Positions 8,220-17,957 are shown, numbered from the stretch's first letter. The stretch: 64,000 nucleotides of DNA from Martinezella lusitana (GCF_010668395.1 NZ_WUEY01000001.1:124001-188000); one strand, 5' to 3'. Translations and numbers: made by a program. The notes: generated by a model not told the origin, from the sequence alone.

Positions 8220-9236
8220 TTGGGCGTCGTGATACCGCTTGAAGAAAGCAAGAATAAACTGGCATCCATCAAGCCTTTGGTGGATCTGACCAAGGCGGAC
8301 ATGGAACGCGTCAACCAGCTCATCCTGTCCAAGGCCGGCTCCGACGTGCAGATGATTCCCGAGGTTGCCGAGCATCTCATCTCCTCCGGCGGCAAGCGTT
8401 TGCGGCCGATGCTGACGATCGCTTCCGCCGCGCTCTACAACTATCAGGGCGACAACCACATCAAGCTCGCGACATCGGTTGAGTTCCTGCATACGGCGAC
8501 GCTGCTGCATGACGATGTGGTCGACGAAAGCGACCTGCGCCGCGGCAGATCCACCGCCCGCATGATCTGGGGCAACCAGGCGAGCGTGCTGGTCGGCGAC
8601 TTCCTGCTCGGCCAGGCGTTCCGCATGATGGTCGAAGTCGGGTCGCTCGAAGCGCTCGACGTCCTGTCGTCGGCCGCCTGCGTCATCGCGGAAGGCGAAG
8701 TGCTGCAGCTCTCCGTCTCCAAGAACATGGAAACGACCGAGGACGATTATCTCTCGGTCATCCGCGCCAAGACCGCAGCACTCTTTGCCGCAGCGGCCGA
8801 AGTCGGCCCGATCGTCGCCAATGCCGGCAAGGCGGAACGCAACGCCCTGAAATCCTACGGCACCAATCTCGGCCTCGCCTTCCAGCTCGTGGACGATGCG
8901 CTGGATTATGGCGGCAAGGCTGCCGATCTCGGCAAGAATGTCGGCGACGATTTCCGCGAGGGCAAGATCACGCTTCCGGTCATCCTGGCCTATCGCCGCG
9001 GCACCGAGAAGGAACGCGCCTTCTGGCGCGACGCCATCGAAACCGGCAACAACAGCGACGAAAATCTTGAAAAGGCCCTTGGCCTGATCACGAAATACGG
9101 CGCTCTGGCCGACACGATTGCCCGTGCAGTGCACTACGGCACCATCGCCCGCGACGCTCTGGCGCCATTGCCGGAAACGCCCTGGAAATCGGCACTTCTG
9201 GAAGTGATCGACTTCTGCATCGAACGCGTTAATTGA
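8220..9236 (+). CDS. ispB: polyprenyl (octaprenyl/decaprenyl) diphosphate synthase
   Basis: This is a trans-isoprenyl diphosphate synthase of 338 residues with both aspartate-rich motifs: DDVVD at 98-102 and DDALD at 225-229. GGKRLRP, LHTATLLHDD and NVGDDFREGKITLP are also present. It elongates isoprenoid chains for the ubiquinone side chain. I chose the TTG start at 8220-8222 because an AGGAG (8206-8210) sits 9 bases upstream and the product then begins LGVVIPLEESKNKLA, as related proteins begin. An in-frame ATG at 8166 has no ribosome binding site. The exact chain length made cannot be read from sequence. Confidence 0.93.
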   Translation: MGVVIPLEESKNKLASIKPLVDLTKADMERVNQLILSKAGSDVQMIPEVAEHLISSGGKRLRPMLTIASAALYNYQGDNHIKLATSVEFLHTATLLHDDVVDESDLRRGRSTARMIWGNQASVLVGDFLLGQAFRMMVEVGSLEALDVLSSAACVIAEGEVLQLSVSKNMETTEDDYLSVIRAKTAALFAAAAEVGPIVANAGKAERNALKSYGTNLGLAFQLVDDALDYGGKAADLGKNVGDDFREGKITLPVILAYRRGTEKERAFWRDAIETGNNSDENLEKALGLITKYGALADTIARAVHYGTIARDALAPLPETPWKSALLEVIDFCIERVN

Positions 9237-9359
9237 CAGCGGCGACCCGAATTTGTTGCAGGGCCGCTTCAAAAAAGCCATCCTGTTGTGAATCAGTTGA
9301 CACGAATGCTTTATGCCGCCGGCGACTTCGCTGGCCGTCCCTCGATGAAAGGCTTTCTA

Positions 9360-11213
9360 ATGCGGCAGAGACTTGCCATCCGTTTCCTCTCGGGCGTAGC
9401 CTTGGCGGCGGTCCTTTCTGTGTCCGCCCTGAATGTCGCGCGGGCTGAGGACAAGCCGGCAGCACCGGAGGTCAGCGCCCCGGTTACTTTCGACCCGGAT
9501 AGCGTCGATACGTTCGCAGGCGCCTTCCTGGCAGCCCGCACCGCGGATGTCGATCATGACTACGATACCGCCATCGCGCTTTACAAAAAGGCGCTGATGA
9601 TCGACCCCAGCAATCCGGAAATCCGCCAGCGGCTGATGATTTCGCTGCTGCTCAACGGCAATCTGGAAGAAGGCGTCAAATACGCCAACGAGCTGAAGAG
9701 CGACCCCTCCGTCGAGCGCGTCACCACGATCGTCCGTGGCATGGATGCCATTCGCCGCCACGAATACAGGACCGCGCAGGACGTCCTCAAATATAACGGC
9801 CCGAACGATCTCGACCGGATGATGACCAACCTGCTCTCCGCCTGGGCCCGCGCCGGATCCGGCCGCGGCAAGGATGCAATCGCGTCGATCGACAAGATGA
9901 AGGGTCCGGACTGGTTCAACATCTTCAAGAATTATCATGCCGGCGCTATCGCGCTCACGATAGGCGACCTGAAATCGGCACGGTCGCACCTGAACGACGC
10001 CATCCTCGACAAGACGGGCGGCGCGACCGCTCCCGATACCTTCATGCGCGCCGTCATGGCGCTCGCACGTCTCGAAGCCAAGGCCGGCGACAAGCAGAAG
10101 GCTCTGGATGCGATCTCGGTCGGCGATAATCTCGTCAGCAATTATGCCCCGCTGAATGCGCTGCGCGACAGCATCACCAAGGGCGATACGCCAGACCAGC
10201 AAGTCACCAATGCGACGGAGGGCGCGGCGGCCGTGCTCTTCACCATCGGCGCGGCGCTGAACCGCGACGGCGCCGAGGATGTCGTCTCGCTCTATCTGCA
10301 GATCGCCAATTCGCTCGACGCGAAAGCAGCCGACACGCTGGTTCTGCTTGGCGGGCTCGCCGAAAAGCAGGACCAGACCGATCGCGCCATCGCCTTCTAC
10401 AAGAAGGTGCCGGACGATTCGCCGATGGCCCGCATTTCCGAGCTGCAGCTCGGGCTTGCGCTCGCCCAGGCGGGCAAAGTCGACGATGCGCGCAAGCATC
10501 TGAAGGCGCTGATCGATTCCGATCCCAACGATGTCCGCAGCTATCTCGCCTATGGCAGCGTTCTTTCCGATGCCAAGGACTTCCAGTCCATGGCCGAGAA
10601 CTACGACAAGGCCGTGCAGATCATCGGCCCGGTGCCGAAGCGCAGCGATTGGGCCGTGTTCTTCCAGCGCGGCATCGCCTATGAACGGCTGAAGAAGTGG
10701 CCGGATGCCGAGCCGAACTTCAAGAAGGCCCTCGAGCTCAATCCGGATCAGCCGCAGGTGCTGAACTATCTCGGCTATTCCTGGGTCGACATGAACATGA
10801 ACCTCGACCAGGGCCTGGACATGATCAAGAAGGCCGTCGACCTGAAGCCGGATGACGGCTACATCGTCGATTCGCTCGGCTGGGCCTATTTCCGCCTCAA
10901 TCGCTTCGACGATGCGGTGAACGAGCTGGAGCAGGCGGCACAGCTGAAGGCCGGCGACCCCACGATCAACGATCACCTCGGCGACGCCTACTGGCGGGTG
11001 AACCGCAAGCTCGAGGCCGTCTACCAGTGGAACCGCGCGCTCGCCTCCAAGCCGGAAGAGGCCGATATTCCGAAGATCAAGGAAAAGATCGAAAAGGGCC
11101 TGCCGGCGCTCGATAACGACCCGAAGACCGTCGATAAGAGCAAGCAGCCTGACCCGGCACCGGCCCCGTCGCCCGATTCGAACGCTCCGGCGCCGGTCGA
11201 CAAGAAGTCCTAA
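9360..11213 (+). CDS. secreted tetratricopeptide-repeat protein
   Basis: The product is 617 residues from ATG 9360, with AAAGG about 9 bases upstream. It starts with a signal peptide (MRQRLAIRFLSGVALAAVLS to ARAEDKP), so it is exported to the periplasm or outer membrane. Many TPR units follow, for example AIALYKKALMIDPSNPEIRQ, AIAFYKKVPDDSPMA, DAEPNFKKALELNPDQPQ and GLDMIKKAVDLKPDDGY. The end is Pro/Asp/Ser-rich. Earlier in-frame starts at GTG 9288 and ATG 9309 or 9345 would bury the signal peptide. It is followed 8 bases later by ispE. Such proteins are scaffolds; the specific partner is unknown. Confidence 0.9.
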   Translation: MRQRLAIRFLSGVALAAVLSVSALNVARAEDKPAAPEVSAPVTFDPDSVDTFAGAFLAARTADVDHDYDTAIALYKKALMIDPSNPEIRQRLMISLLLNGNLEEGVKYANELKSDPSVERVTTIVRGMDAIRRHEYRTAQDVLKYNGPNDLDRMMTNLLSAWARAGSGRGKDAIASIDKMKGPDWFNIFKNYHAGAIALTIGDLKSARSHLNDAILDKTGGATAPDTFMRAVMALARLEAKAGDKQKALDAISVGDNLVSNYAPLNALRDSITKGDTPDQQVTNATEGAAAVLFTIGAALNRDGAEDVVSLYLQIANSLDAKAADTLVLLGGLAEKQDQTDRAIAFYKKVPDDSPMARISELQLGLALAQAGKVDDARKHLKALIDSDPNDVRSYLAYGSVLSDAKDFQSMAENYDKAVQIIGPVPKRSDWAVFFQRGIAYERLKKWPDAEPNFKKALELNPDQPQVLNYLGYSWVDMNMNLDQGLDMIKKAVDLKPDDGYIVDSLGWAYFRLNRFDDAVNELEQAAQLKAGDPTINDHLGDAYWRVNRKLEAVYQWNRALASKPEEADIPKIKEKIEKGLPALDNDPKTVDKSKQPDPAPAPSPDSNAPAPVDKKS

Positions 11214-11221
11214 GACTTTTC

Positions 11222-12130
11222 ATGAACGCGATCTTGGCAGCGGGCGATTTCGACCTCTCGGAAGAGGCGCCCGCAAAGATCAATCTTGCACTGCATGTTA
11301 CCGGCCGCCGGGCCGATGGCTATCATCAGCTCGACATGCTGGTGAGCTTTACCCGCCACGGCGACCGTCTTGCCTTTCGTGCAGCCAATCATGACGAATT
11401 CAGCCTTTCGGGACGCTTCGGCCCCCTTCTCTCCGTAGAAGCCGGCGACAATCTCGTGCTCAAGGCGCGTGATCTGCTGCGGCAGGCCGCTCATGCGGCA
11501 GGCTTCGACGCAGCTGGCGTTCATATCCACCTCGAAAAGAACCTGCCGATCGCATCGGGCATCGGCGGCGGTTCGGCGGATGCGGCGGCCACCTTGCGCG
11601 GGCTGATGCGGCTGTGGCAGCTCGACCTGCCGGAAGAGGCGGTCAAGGCCATCGCCCTGAAGCTCGGCGCCGATGTGCCGATGTGCCTTGCGAGCCGGCC
11701 GCTGGTGGCGCGCGGGATCGGCGAAGCGATCGAATTGCTGCCGGCGTTTCCCTCCTTTCCCGTGGTTCTCGGCAATCCGCTCATCGGCGTGTCGACGCCG
11801 GAGGTATTCCGCCAACTGTCCCGCAAGGACAATCCGCCGCTGCTGTTTCCATCGCAGATGCCGCAGGGCCAGGGCGAATGGATCGACACGATCAAGGCCC
11901 TGCGCAACGATCTCGAACCACCGGCGCGTTCGATCTGCGCCGAAATTGCGGTGCTTTCCGGCCTGATCGAAAGTCAGGCCCCGATCCTGACCCGCATGTC
12001 CGGCTCCGGCGCGACATGCTTCGGTATCTTCGCCGACACGGAACAGGCAAAGACCGCCGCCGCCTCGCTTCACAGGCAGAGGCCGGACTGGTATTTCCAG
12101 GTAACGGAGACGATTGCGGGAGAGGCATGA
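11222..12130 (+). CDS. ispE: 4-diphosphocytidyl-2-C-methyl-D-erythritol kinase
   Basis: The product is 302 residues with GHMP kinase signatures: PAKINLALHVTGRRADGYH (Lys19, family N-terminal block) and the ATP-binding loop PIASGIGGGSADAAATL at about 109-125. MSGSGATCFGIF is the third GHMP motif. The enzyme phosphorylates CDP-methylerythritol in the MEP pathway, which supplies isoprenoid units to the polyprenyl synthase encoded two genes upstream. The gene begins 8 bases after the TPR gene. It overlaps moaB at ATGA, which suggests translational coupling. Confidence 0.95.
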   Translation: MNAILAAGDFDLSEEAPAKINLALHVTGRRADGYHQLDMLVSFTRHGDRLAFRAANHDEFSLSGRFGPLLSVEAGDNLVLKARDLLRQAAHAAGFDAAGVHIHLEKNLPIASGIGGGSADAAATLRGLMRLWQLDLPEEAVKAIALKLGADVPMCLASRPLVARGIGEAIELLPAFPSFPVVLGNPLIGVSTPEVFRQLSRKDNPPLLFPSQMPQGQGEWIDTIKALRNDLEPPARSICAEIAVLSGLIESQAPILTRMSGSGATCFGIFADTEQAKTAAASLHRQRPDWYFQVTETIAGEA

Positions 12131-12684
12131 TGGCAGGCTCAGGCAGCGAAAGACCCTTTATTCCCGTTGGCATCGCCGTGCTGACCGTTTCCGACACGCG
12201 CACGCTTGCCGATGACAAGTCCGGCGATACGCTGGTTGCGCGCATCGCGGACGCCGGCCATAGGCTGGAGGCCCGTGCCATCGTCCCCGACGACAAGGAG
12301 CGTATCCGCGCGCAGGTGGAAGCCTGGACGAAGGACGACGCCATCGACGTGGTGATCACCACCGGCGGCACCGGCTTCACCGGCCGCGATGTGACGCCCG
12401 AGGCGCTGGAGCCCTTGTTCGAAAAGCGGATGGATGGCTTTTCCGAGGTCTTCCACCGCATCTCCTACGACAAGATCGGCACGGCGACGATCCAGTCACG
12501 CGCAACGGGTGGCGTTGCCAATGCCACGTTCATCTTCGTGTTGCCGGGCTCTCCCGGCGCCTGCAAGGATGCCTGGGACGGCATCCTCAAGGCGCAGCTC
12601 GACTACCGGCACATGCCCTGCAATTTCGTCGAGATCATGCCGCGCCTGGACGAGCATCTGAGGCGCGGCGCCGGTTCGAAATAG
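12127..12684 (+). CDS. moaB: molybdenum cofactor biosynthesis protein B
   Basis: The product is 185 residues of the MoaB/MogA fold, with AVLTVSDTRTLADDKSGDTL, TTGGTGFTGRDVTPEAL (the family signature loop) and LPGSPGACKDAWDGIL. These proteins adenylylate molybdopterin or act near that step of cofactor synthesis. The start ATG 12127 overlaps the ispE stop (ATGA), and a second ATG follows at 12130; both are plausible. No other molybdenum cofactor gene is present in the window, so its position behind ispE seems incidental. Confidence 0.93.
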   Translation: MMAGSGSERPFIPVGIAVLTVSDTRTLADDKSGDTLVARIADAGHRLEARAIVPDDKERIRAQVEAWTKDDAIDVVITTGGTGFTGRDVTPEALEPLFEKRMDGFSEVFHRISYDKIGTATIQSRATGGVANATFIFVLPGSPGACKDAWDGILKAQLDYRHMPCNFVEIMPRLDEHLRRGAGSK

Positions 12685-12715
12685 ATCCCGCATCTCTGCA
12701 AGGCATGTGTAGCTA

Positions 12716-13027
12716 CTATGCCTTCGATCCCGGAAGCGCAGGAATTGATTCCCAGGTGTCGCCTCTGAGGATAATGCAGCTTCGGCCGGAGACATCGCTG
12801 ACCATCATTGTCCAGTTGCCGCTTTCGGCAGCATAGATCTCAACGATCGTGTTGGGGTCGAGCTTGCCGACAGCCGACAATTTTTCGGAAAGATGGCCGA
12901 GAAACGCGACGATATCGACGCGTTTGGCACAGGCCACTGCCGCTTGGGAGGCAGCAACGCCGGGATAGAGAATTGCACTGGCAACCAAGGCCGTTGCCAT
13001 CAGGCGGTAGAGTATCGTGCGTTTCAT
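12716..13027 (-). CDS. small secreted protein of unknown function
   Basis: The product is 103 residues with a clear signal peptide (MKRTILYRLMATALVASAIL, ending near SQAAVA) and a GGAGG ribosome binding site 5-6 bases before the ATG. The mature part of about 70 residues has two cysteines (VACAKR and GRSCIIL) that could form a disulfide. It reads as a compact domain: helix DIVAFLGHLSEKLSAV, strand TIVEIYAAES, strand NWTMMVSD, strand SCIILRGDTWESI. I do not recognise the family. It is a single-gene unit convergent with moaB. Confidence 0.75.
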   Translation of the reverse strand: MKRTILYRLMATALVASAILYPGVAASQAAVACAKRVDIVAFLGHLSEKLSAVGKLDPNTIVEIYAAESGNWTMMVSDVSGRSCIILRGDTWESIPALPGSKA

Positions 13028-13203
13028 AACGCACCTCCTTTCGCCGAAATCTCGGCGGAAAAGGAGAGTTCCGCTGACCAGTTCCGCCGCATACCGGCAT
13101 CTTCATGGTCGGCCGCCCAACGCGACACGCGAAAGGTGCCGCCACGTTAAAATTATGACAGCTATTCGCCGGTTTACAAATGGAATCTGGGGCGGTTGAC
13201 GCT

Positions 13204-13722
13204 CTATCGGGCCGCTCGCGCCACCCACGAAGGGATGAGCTCGCTTGCCAGCCTTCGGCCCTTCTGGCCTTTTGCGAATTCGGCCAATCGCATGCCGGTT
13301 CTGGCCGTGGCGATCGCCTGCGGCTTGGACAGCAGTAATCCCAGCTCCAGGGGCGGTGTGCTGCGGCCGATGCGCTTCAGGAATGGTCGCCGATAGCCGC
13401 GCGATGCGGTAAAGCGCGCCGGGGCCTTGTTCAGCGAGACATACTCTGCGATCTCGTCGATCCAGCCGGCTTGCGGCCGGGCGCCGGGCTCGACCAGCAG
13501 CAACCATTCGCCGCGTGCCGAGCGCAAGATATCCTTGATGTCCCACTGCGAATAGAACCGGCAGCCGGCAGCATCGGCCACCCGCGATGTGCCATCCCGC
13601 GAGCCGTGATCGAGCACGACGACATCGCAGACAAGCCCCTCGATCGCGCCTGCCACCAATGCCGCCAATGTCTGCGCCAGCTCGGGCTCCTGATCCTGGC
13701 ATTCGATGATTACTGTCAACAT
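13204..13722 (-). CDS. small glycosyltransferase-like protein
   Basis: The product is 172 residues. It starts like a GT-A family 2 glycosyltransferase (MLTVIIECQDQEPELAQTLA, then VVVLDHGSRDGT, where a nucleotide-sugar binding Asp is expected, then ARGEWLLLVEPGARPQAGWI). The usual DxD is replaced by VEPGAR. At 172 residues it is shorter than an ordinary family 2 enzyme and may lack the acceptor domain, so catalytic activity is uncertain. It lies alone between a secreted protein and a radical SAM gene, with about 240 bases of intergenic DNA upstream. Confidence 0.75.
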   Translation of the reverse strand: MLTVIIECQDQEPELAQTLAALVAGAIEGLVCDVVVLDHGSRDGTSRVADAAGCRFYSQWDIKDILRSARGEWLLLVEPGARPQAGWIDEIAEYVSLNKAPARFTASRGYRRPFLKRIGRSTPPLELGLLLSKPQAIATARTGMRLAEFAKGQKGRRLASELIPSWVARAAR

Positions 13723-13962
13723 TGCCCATTTATAGAGCGGCGCACAATTTATTGCCAGCGCATAGGCCCTGGGTTTGTCTGTTTGAGCGAAGGCTTATTC
13801 ATGGGCGAAAAACGCCTCCATGGACTCCGTAAATTGGCGGAGAAGCGGTGCGGGATCTGTGCAATTCCAGTTTTTTGTTCTTGCAATGTTCTCGTTTGTC
13901 GGATAGGAATTTAATCATCTTAGACGCGGCATGCGATGGCACGAACCGCCCTGGAGCTACCG

Positions 13963-15120
13963 ATGAACGAGCAGTCCCTTGCAGGGCAGGCCGCATTCGC
14001 GCCTGCCAATACGGCAGACGTTGCCAACGCCATGATTGCCGATACCGGCCTCAGGGTCGATGCCGAGCGTCGGCGCGGGCGCGGCGCAGGATTGAACCCC
14101 AGCGGTCGGTTCGAGCCGCAGCAGCGCGAGGCCTTCGACGACGGCTGGCAGAGCTGGGAGGAGCTGCCGCCATTCAAGACCGAGGTGCAGGTGGAAAAGC
14201 CGCGCACCGCGATCACCCGCAACGAATCCCCCGATATCCCCTTCGACCGTTCCATCAACCCCTATCGCGGCTGCGAGCATGGCTGCATCTACTGCTTCGC
14301 ACGGCCGACACATGCCTATATGGGCCTGTCTGCCGGGCTGGATTTCGAATCGAAGCTGTTCGCCAAGCCGGATGCGGCAAAGCTTCTGCAACGCGAGCTG
14401 GCGAAGCCCGGCTACAAACCCCGCGTCATCGCCATCGGCACCAACACGGACCCTTATCAGCCGATCGAGAAGGAATGGCGGATTATGCGTCAGATCCTCG
14501 AAGTGTTGAACAAGGCGAACCATCCGGTCGCCATCGTCACCAAATCGGCGCTGATCATGCGCGATATCGACATCCTCAAGGAGATGGCCGCCAGGAACCT
14601 GGTGCGGGTGGCGCTGTCGGTCACGACGCTCGACCGCAAGCTCGCGCGCACCATGGAGCCCCGGGCTGCAACGCCGTCACGGCGGCTGGAGGCGATCCAG
14701 GCCCTCAGCGAGGCCGGCATCCGCACCGCGATCATGGTGGCGCCGATCATCCCTGCCCTCAACGATCACGAGATCGAGCGCATTCTCGATGCCGGCAAGG
14801 CGGCCGGTGCCCTGGAGGCAAGCTATGTCATCCTGCGGCTGCCGCTGGAGGTGAGCCCGCTGTTTCGCGACTGGCTGCTGCAGCACTATCCGGACCGCTA
14901 TCGCCACGTCATGTCGCTGATCCGCTCGATGCGCGGCGGCAAGGATTACGATGCGGAATTCGGCAAGCGCATGAAGGGCGCCGGGCCTTATGCCTGGCAG
15001 ATCAGCCGCCGTTTCGAGATGGCGACGCGCCGCCTCGAGCTGACGCGCCGCAATATCGCCTTGAGTGACGACCTCTTCGTGCCGCCGGATGGCAGCGGCG
15101 TGCAGCTGTCGTTGCTCTGA
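13963..15120 (+). CDS. PA0069 family radical SAM protein
   Basis: The product is 385 residues from ATG 13963, which has GGAG 6 bases upstream; an ATG at 13936 lacks a site. The radical SAM cluster motif is CEHGCIYC (Cys104, 108, 111), set in the family block [20 protein letters not shown]. Later blocks are [20 protein letters not shown] and [19 protein letters not shown]. The family resembles spore photoproduct lyase-like and SplB-related enzymes, but its substrate is not established. rnhB begins about 110 bases downstream on the same strand. Confidence 0.92.
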   Translation: MNEQSLAGQAAFAPANTADVANAMIADTGLRVDAERRRGRGAGLNPSGRFEPQQREAFDDGWQSWEELPPFKTEVQVEKPRTAITRNESPDIPFDRSINPYRGCEHGCIYCFARPTHAYMGLSAGLDFESKLFAKPDAAKLLQRELAKPGYKPRVIAIGTNTDPYQPIEKEWRIMRQILEVLNKANHPVAIVTKSALIMRDIDILKEMAARNLVRVALSVTTLDRKLARTMEPRAATPSRRLEAIQALSEAGIRTAIMVAPIIPALNDHEIERILDAGKAAGALEASYVILRLPLEVSPLFRDWLLQHYPDRYRHVMSLIRSMRGGKDYDAEFGKRMKGAGPYAWQISRRFEMATRRLELTRRNIALSDDLFVPPDGSGVQLSLL

Positions 15121-15229
15121 CCTTTCCTCGCGGGCTTTCCCTGTGCCCGCCGGAAGAAAGCCCCCCAGGTTCGCCGCCCTGATCCACCGGGGGCTTGCAG
15201 GAGATCGGGTGGTGTGCCAGCTTCGCCGC

Positions 15230-15889
15230 ATGTCACGCAGCACATCACCCGATTCTCCAATGCTATTCGAGGACGCGCCTCTTGTTCCGACCTTCGAGCT
15301 GGAACTGATCGCCCGCCGCGCCGGCCACTGGCCGGTTGCCGGAGCGGATGAAGCCGGCAGGGGCCCGCTCGCAGGCCCGGTCGTAGCGGCCGCCGTCATT
15401 CTCGACCCTGAGCATATCCCGAACGGCCTGAACGATTCCAAGCAGCTGAGCGCTACCAGACGCGAGCAGCTGTTCGCGGAAATCCTTGCCACGGCGACAG
15501 TCTCCATCGCCTCGTCGAGCGCGGCCCGCATCGACACCACCGACATCCGCAAGGCAAGCCTGGATGCCATGCGACGCGCCATTTGCGGGCTGGCAATGCC
15601 GGCAAGCTATGTGCTCACCGATGGGCTCGATGTGCCCGCGGGGCTGGCCTGCCCCGGAAAGGCCGTCGTCAAGGGCGATGCACGCTCCTTCTCCATCGCA
15701 GCCGCCTCGATCGTCGCCAAGGTGACGCGCGACCGGATGATGGCGCGGGCCGGCGTCGTCTTCCCGGCGTACGGCTTTGCGGCCCATGCTGGCTATGGCA
15801 CGGCTCAGCACCGCGCCGGCATCGAACAGCATGGCCCCTGCCCTCTGCACCGCATGAGCTTCCGCCCCTTGCGCAAGGAAGCCGTCTGA
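15230..15889 (+). CDS. rnhB: ribonuclease HII
   Basis: The product is 219 residues. The catalytic DEAGRG motif (Asp40, Glu41) follows WPVAGA, and the remaining acidic residues lie in VLTDGLDVP and the [20 protein letters not shown] block. The enzyme nicks at ribonucleotides in DNA and degrades RNA-DNA hybrids. I chose ATG 15230 ([14 protein letters not shown]); ATG 15260 (MLFEDAPLV) is also possible. The open frame extends to 15065 but that part overlaps the radical SAM gene. It is convergent with the phosphotransferase gene, only 4 bases away. Confidence 0.95.
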   Translation: MSRSTSPDSPMLFEDAPLVPTFELELIARRAGHWPVAGADEAGRGPLAGPVVAAAVILDPEHIPNGLNDSKQLSATRREQLFAEILATATVSIASSSAARIDTTDIRKASLDAMRRAICGLAMPASYVLTDGLDVPAGLACPGKAVVKGDARSFSIAAASIVAKVTRDRMMARAGVVFPAYGFAAHAGYGTAQHRAGIEQHGPCPLHRMSFRPLRKEAV

Positions 15890-15893
15890 GAGG

Positions 15894-16658
15894 TCACCCG
15901 GTCAAGCCTGCGGCAATTACGCCTGACCGCTCCGTCACATAGGCGATATCGCTGCGGTAAATCTGGTCGTGTCCGTCCCGCAGATTGCGGCGGTAGCGTT
16001 CGACGCCGCGCGCGGCTTCCCGCTCCATGAAGGCCAATAGTGCCTCAAGCCGCTCGATGATGACGCCCGGCTGGGCATGGCGCTCGGTAACGGGCAATTC
16101 ATAGGCATCGACAAAGGCTCGCGCGCGCCGGATCTGCCCGTCAAGCCTATCCAATCCCTCCACTGCCACGTTTGACGACAACGGAGCCCAGCGATAGAGA
16201 GCGTAGGCCAGATCCCAAATGCGCGAGCCGGGATGAGCTGTCTCGAAATCGATGATCCCCGTCACTTCACCATCGTTGACGACGACATTGTAGGGCGCGA
16301 AATCTCCATGACAGACGATCTCGGACGGCAGGCGCGGCGGCAGCTGCCATGTATGGGTGGCGGCAATATCCCGCAGCACCAGAGCAGAGCTATGATGATA
16401 CCGGTGCAATAGCAACGCGGCCGATCGCAGGATCCGCTCGGAGCGCATTTCGCCATTATCGCCGAGATCGCCCGTGGCGCCGGGCAGATAGGCAACCTTC
16501 TCCCAGACCTCGTCGAAGCCGTTCGGTTGCGGAGCCGCGGTGAAACCATACCGCGGCAAGGCGGCCAGCAGCGCATGCACGCCCGGCGTCCAAGGACGCA
16601 CCGGCCTCACGACAAGATCGCCCTGACGAAACGGCTCGTCGTCCCTCGATGACTGCAT
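15894..16658 (-). CDS. APH-fold phosphotransferase (aminoglycoside phosphotransferase family)
   Basis: The product is 254 residues. The kinase catalytic loop is CHGDFAPYNVVV (His117, Asp119, Asn124) and the metal-binding IDFETA has Asp137. These are the hallmarks of the APH/choline kinase superfamily. The substrate cannot be read from sequence, and family members act on many small molecules, so a resistance role should not be assumed. The ribosome binding site is unusual: a run of nine G (C run at 16666-16674 on the plus strand) lies 7 bases before the ATG. Confidence 0.85.
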   Translation of the reverse strand: MQSSRDDEPFRQGDLVVRPVRPWTPGVHALLAALPRYGFTAAPQPNGFDEVWEKVAYLPGATGDLGDNGEMRSERILRSAALLLHRYHHSSALVLRDIAATHTWQLPPRLPSEIVCHGDFAPYNVVVNDGEVTGIIDFETAHPGSRIWDLAYALYRWAPLSSNVAVEGLDRLDGQIRRARAFVDAYELPVTERHAQPGVIIERLEALLAFMEREAARGVERYRRNLRDGHDQIYRSDIAYVTERSGVIAAGLTG

Positions 16659-16665
16659 CTGCGCG

Positions 16666-16674
16666 CCCCCCCCC
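16666..16674 (-). repeat. G9 homopolymer serving as ribosome binding site
   Basis: Nine consecutive G on the minus strand end 7 bases before the ATG of the phosphotransferase gene. No other Shine-Dalgarno-like sequence is present. Homopolymers of this length are prone to slippage, which here would alter binding-site spacing rather than reading frame. Confidence 0.7.
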
Positions 16675-16740
16675 TCGATCCCATGGCTTCGCTATCTGCC
16701 GCAAACCATGGTCAACCTGCGGAAAGCAGGATGAAAAACA

Positions 16741-16764
16741 AAAAAGCCCCGCGCAAGCAGGGCT
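16741..16764 (-). terminator. rho-independent terminator of the F0 ATP synthase operon
   Basis: On the minus strand, AGCCCTGC and GCGGGGCT form an 8-bp stem (with one G-T pair) around a TTGC loop, followed by TTTTTTG. It lies 27 bases after the stop of the subunit b gene, so it ends the operon. Confidence 0.85.
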
Positions 16765-16790
16765 CTTTCGAATTTCGATCTTCCGCGCGC

Positions 16791-17282
16791 TTAGTTCAGG
16801 CGCGTCTTCACGTCCTTGACGGCATCGTTGAAGAGTTCGCTTTGAACGCGGCCATCGGCCTTCTTCGCGAGAACCGATTCAGCGGCGGCGATCGCCAGGT
16901 CGACGGCTGCGGAGCGAACCGCCTTCATCGCGTCGGCTTCAGCCTGCTTGATCTTCTGCTCGGACAAAGCCGTGCGGTTGGCGACGAATTCCTCGGTCTT
17001 CTTCCGGGCTTCGGTCGTCAGCATTTCGGCTTCGCGCTCGGCTGCGGCAACGATGTTCGCTGCGTCTGCTTCAGCTTCCTTGCGCTTGCGCTGATATTCG
17101 GCCAGCAGGTGCTGGGCCTCTTCGCGCAGGCGCTTGGCTTCCGCCAGCTCGTTACGGATCTGGTCGGCGCGGTCGTCGAGCGACTTCGCCATCATGCCCG
17201 GAACCTTCAGGTAGACGATGAGACCGATGAAGATGATGAGAGCGACAAATGCAAAGAAAGTTTCGTCAAGACCAAAAGTCAT
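16791..17282 (-). CDS. atpF: F0F1 ATP synthase subunit b
   Basis: The product is 163 residues: one N-terminal membrane helix (ETFFAFVALIIFIGLIVYLK) and then a long charged coiled coil (RADQIRNELAEAKRLREEAQ and onward) that forms the peripheral stalk linking F0 to F1. It is the last gene of the operon, 3 bases after subunit b', and is followed by a strong terminator. Alphaproteobacteria use a b/b' heterodimer, and this is the shorter b partner without the N-terminal extension. Confidence 0.95.
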   Translation of the reverse strand: MTFGLDETFFAFVALIIFIGLIVYLKVPGMMAKSLDDRADQIRNELAEAKRLREEAQHLLAEYQRKRKEAEADAANIVAAAEREAEMLTTEARKKTEEFVANRTALSEQKIKQAEADAMKAVRSAAVDLAIAAAESVLAKKADGRVQSELFNDAVKDVKTRLN

Positions 17283-17285
17283 AAC

Positions 17286-17879
17286 TTAGCCCTCCCGCTT
17301 CGCGGATGCTGCGGCAACGGCCGAAGCGACATCAGCCTTGCCGGCGACATTGCCGACCAGCTGTTCCACGACGGCGGAAGCAGTTTCTTCCGCAATCGCA
17401 CCAACATCGCCAAAAGCCTTTTCCTTGATCTCGGCAATGCGGGTTTCCGCAGCCTTGAGCTTCTCGGAAAGGCTTGCCTCGATCGCCTTGCGATCTTCCT
17501 CGGCCTTTGCCTTGGCGGCATCGCGGGCAGAAGCGCCGATCGAATTTGCCTTGGCGCGGGCTGCGGCCAGCTCGCTTTCATAGGTCGCGACGGCAGCGTC
17601 GGCTTCGGTCTTCAGACGCGAAGCTTCCTCGATATCCTGGGCGATCCGGTCATGCCGGCTTTCAAGGATATTGCCAACGCGCGGAATGACGATCTTCTGC
17701 ATGGCCACGTAGAAGATGACGAAGGTGATCACCAGCCAAAGCAGCTGTGACGGATACGTCGTATGGTCAAACGGCGGAAAAACGCCGGCGTGATGGCCTT
17801 CACTCGGCGCACCCGTTTCCGTATGCACCTCGCCGGCGGCCGGCGGTGCTTCGTCAGCATATGCCGGGGTCACAAACAT
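17286..17879 (-). CDS. atpG: F0F1 ATP synthase subunit b'
   Basis: The product is 197 residues. An N-terminal extension rich in Ala/Glu/His ([20 protein letters not shown]) precedes one membrane helix ([19 protein letters not shown]) and a long coiled coil. The extension and the position between c and b mark it as the b' stalk subunit. I chose ATG 17877-17879 because GGAGG lies 5 bases upstream; the overlapping GTG at 17885 would touch the binding site. Symbols differ between databases (atpG, atpX, atpF2). Confidence 0.93.
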   Translation of the reverse strand: MFVTPAYADEAPPAAGEVHTETGAPSEGHHAGVFPPFDHTTYPSQLLWLVITFVIFYVAMQKIVIPRVGNILESRHDRIAQDIEEASRLKTEADAAVATYESELAAARAKANSIGASARDAAKAKAEEDRKAIEASLSEKLKAAETRIAEIKEKAFGDVGAIAEETASAVVEQLVGNVAGKADVASAVAAASAKREG

Positions 17880-17957
17880 GCTCACCTCCAGGTGGTCTGC
17901 AAATACAAAGAATCACGGCTCGCTGCCCGCGAACCGTGATCTATGACGCCGCTGATA

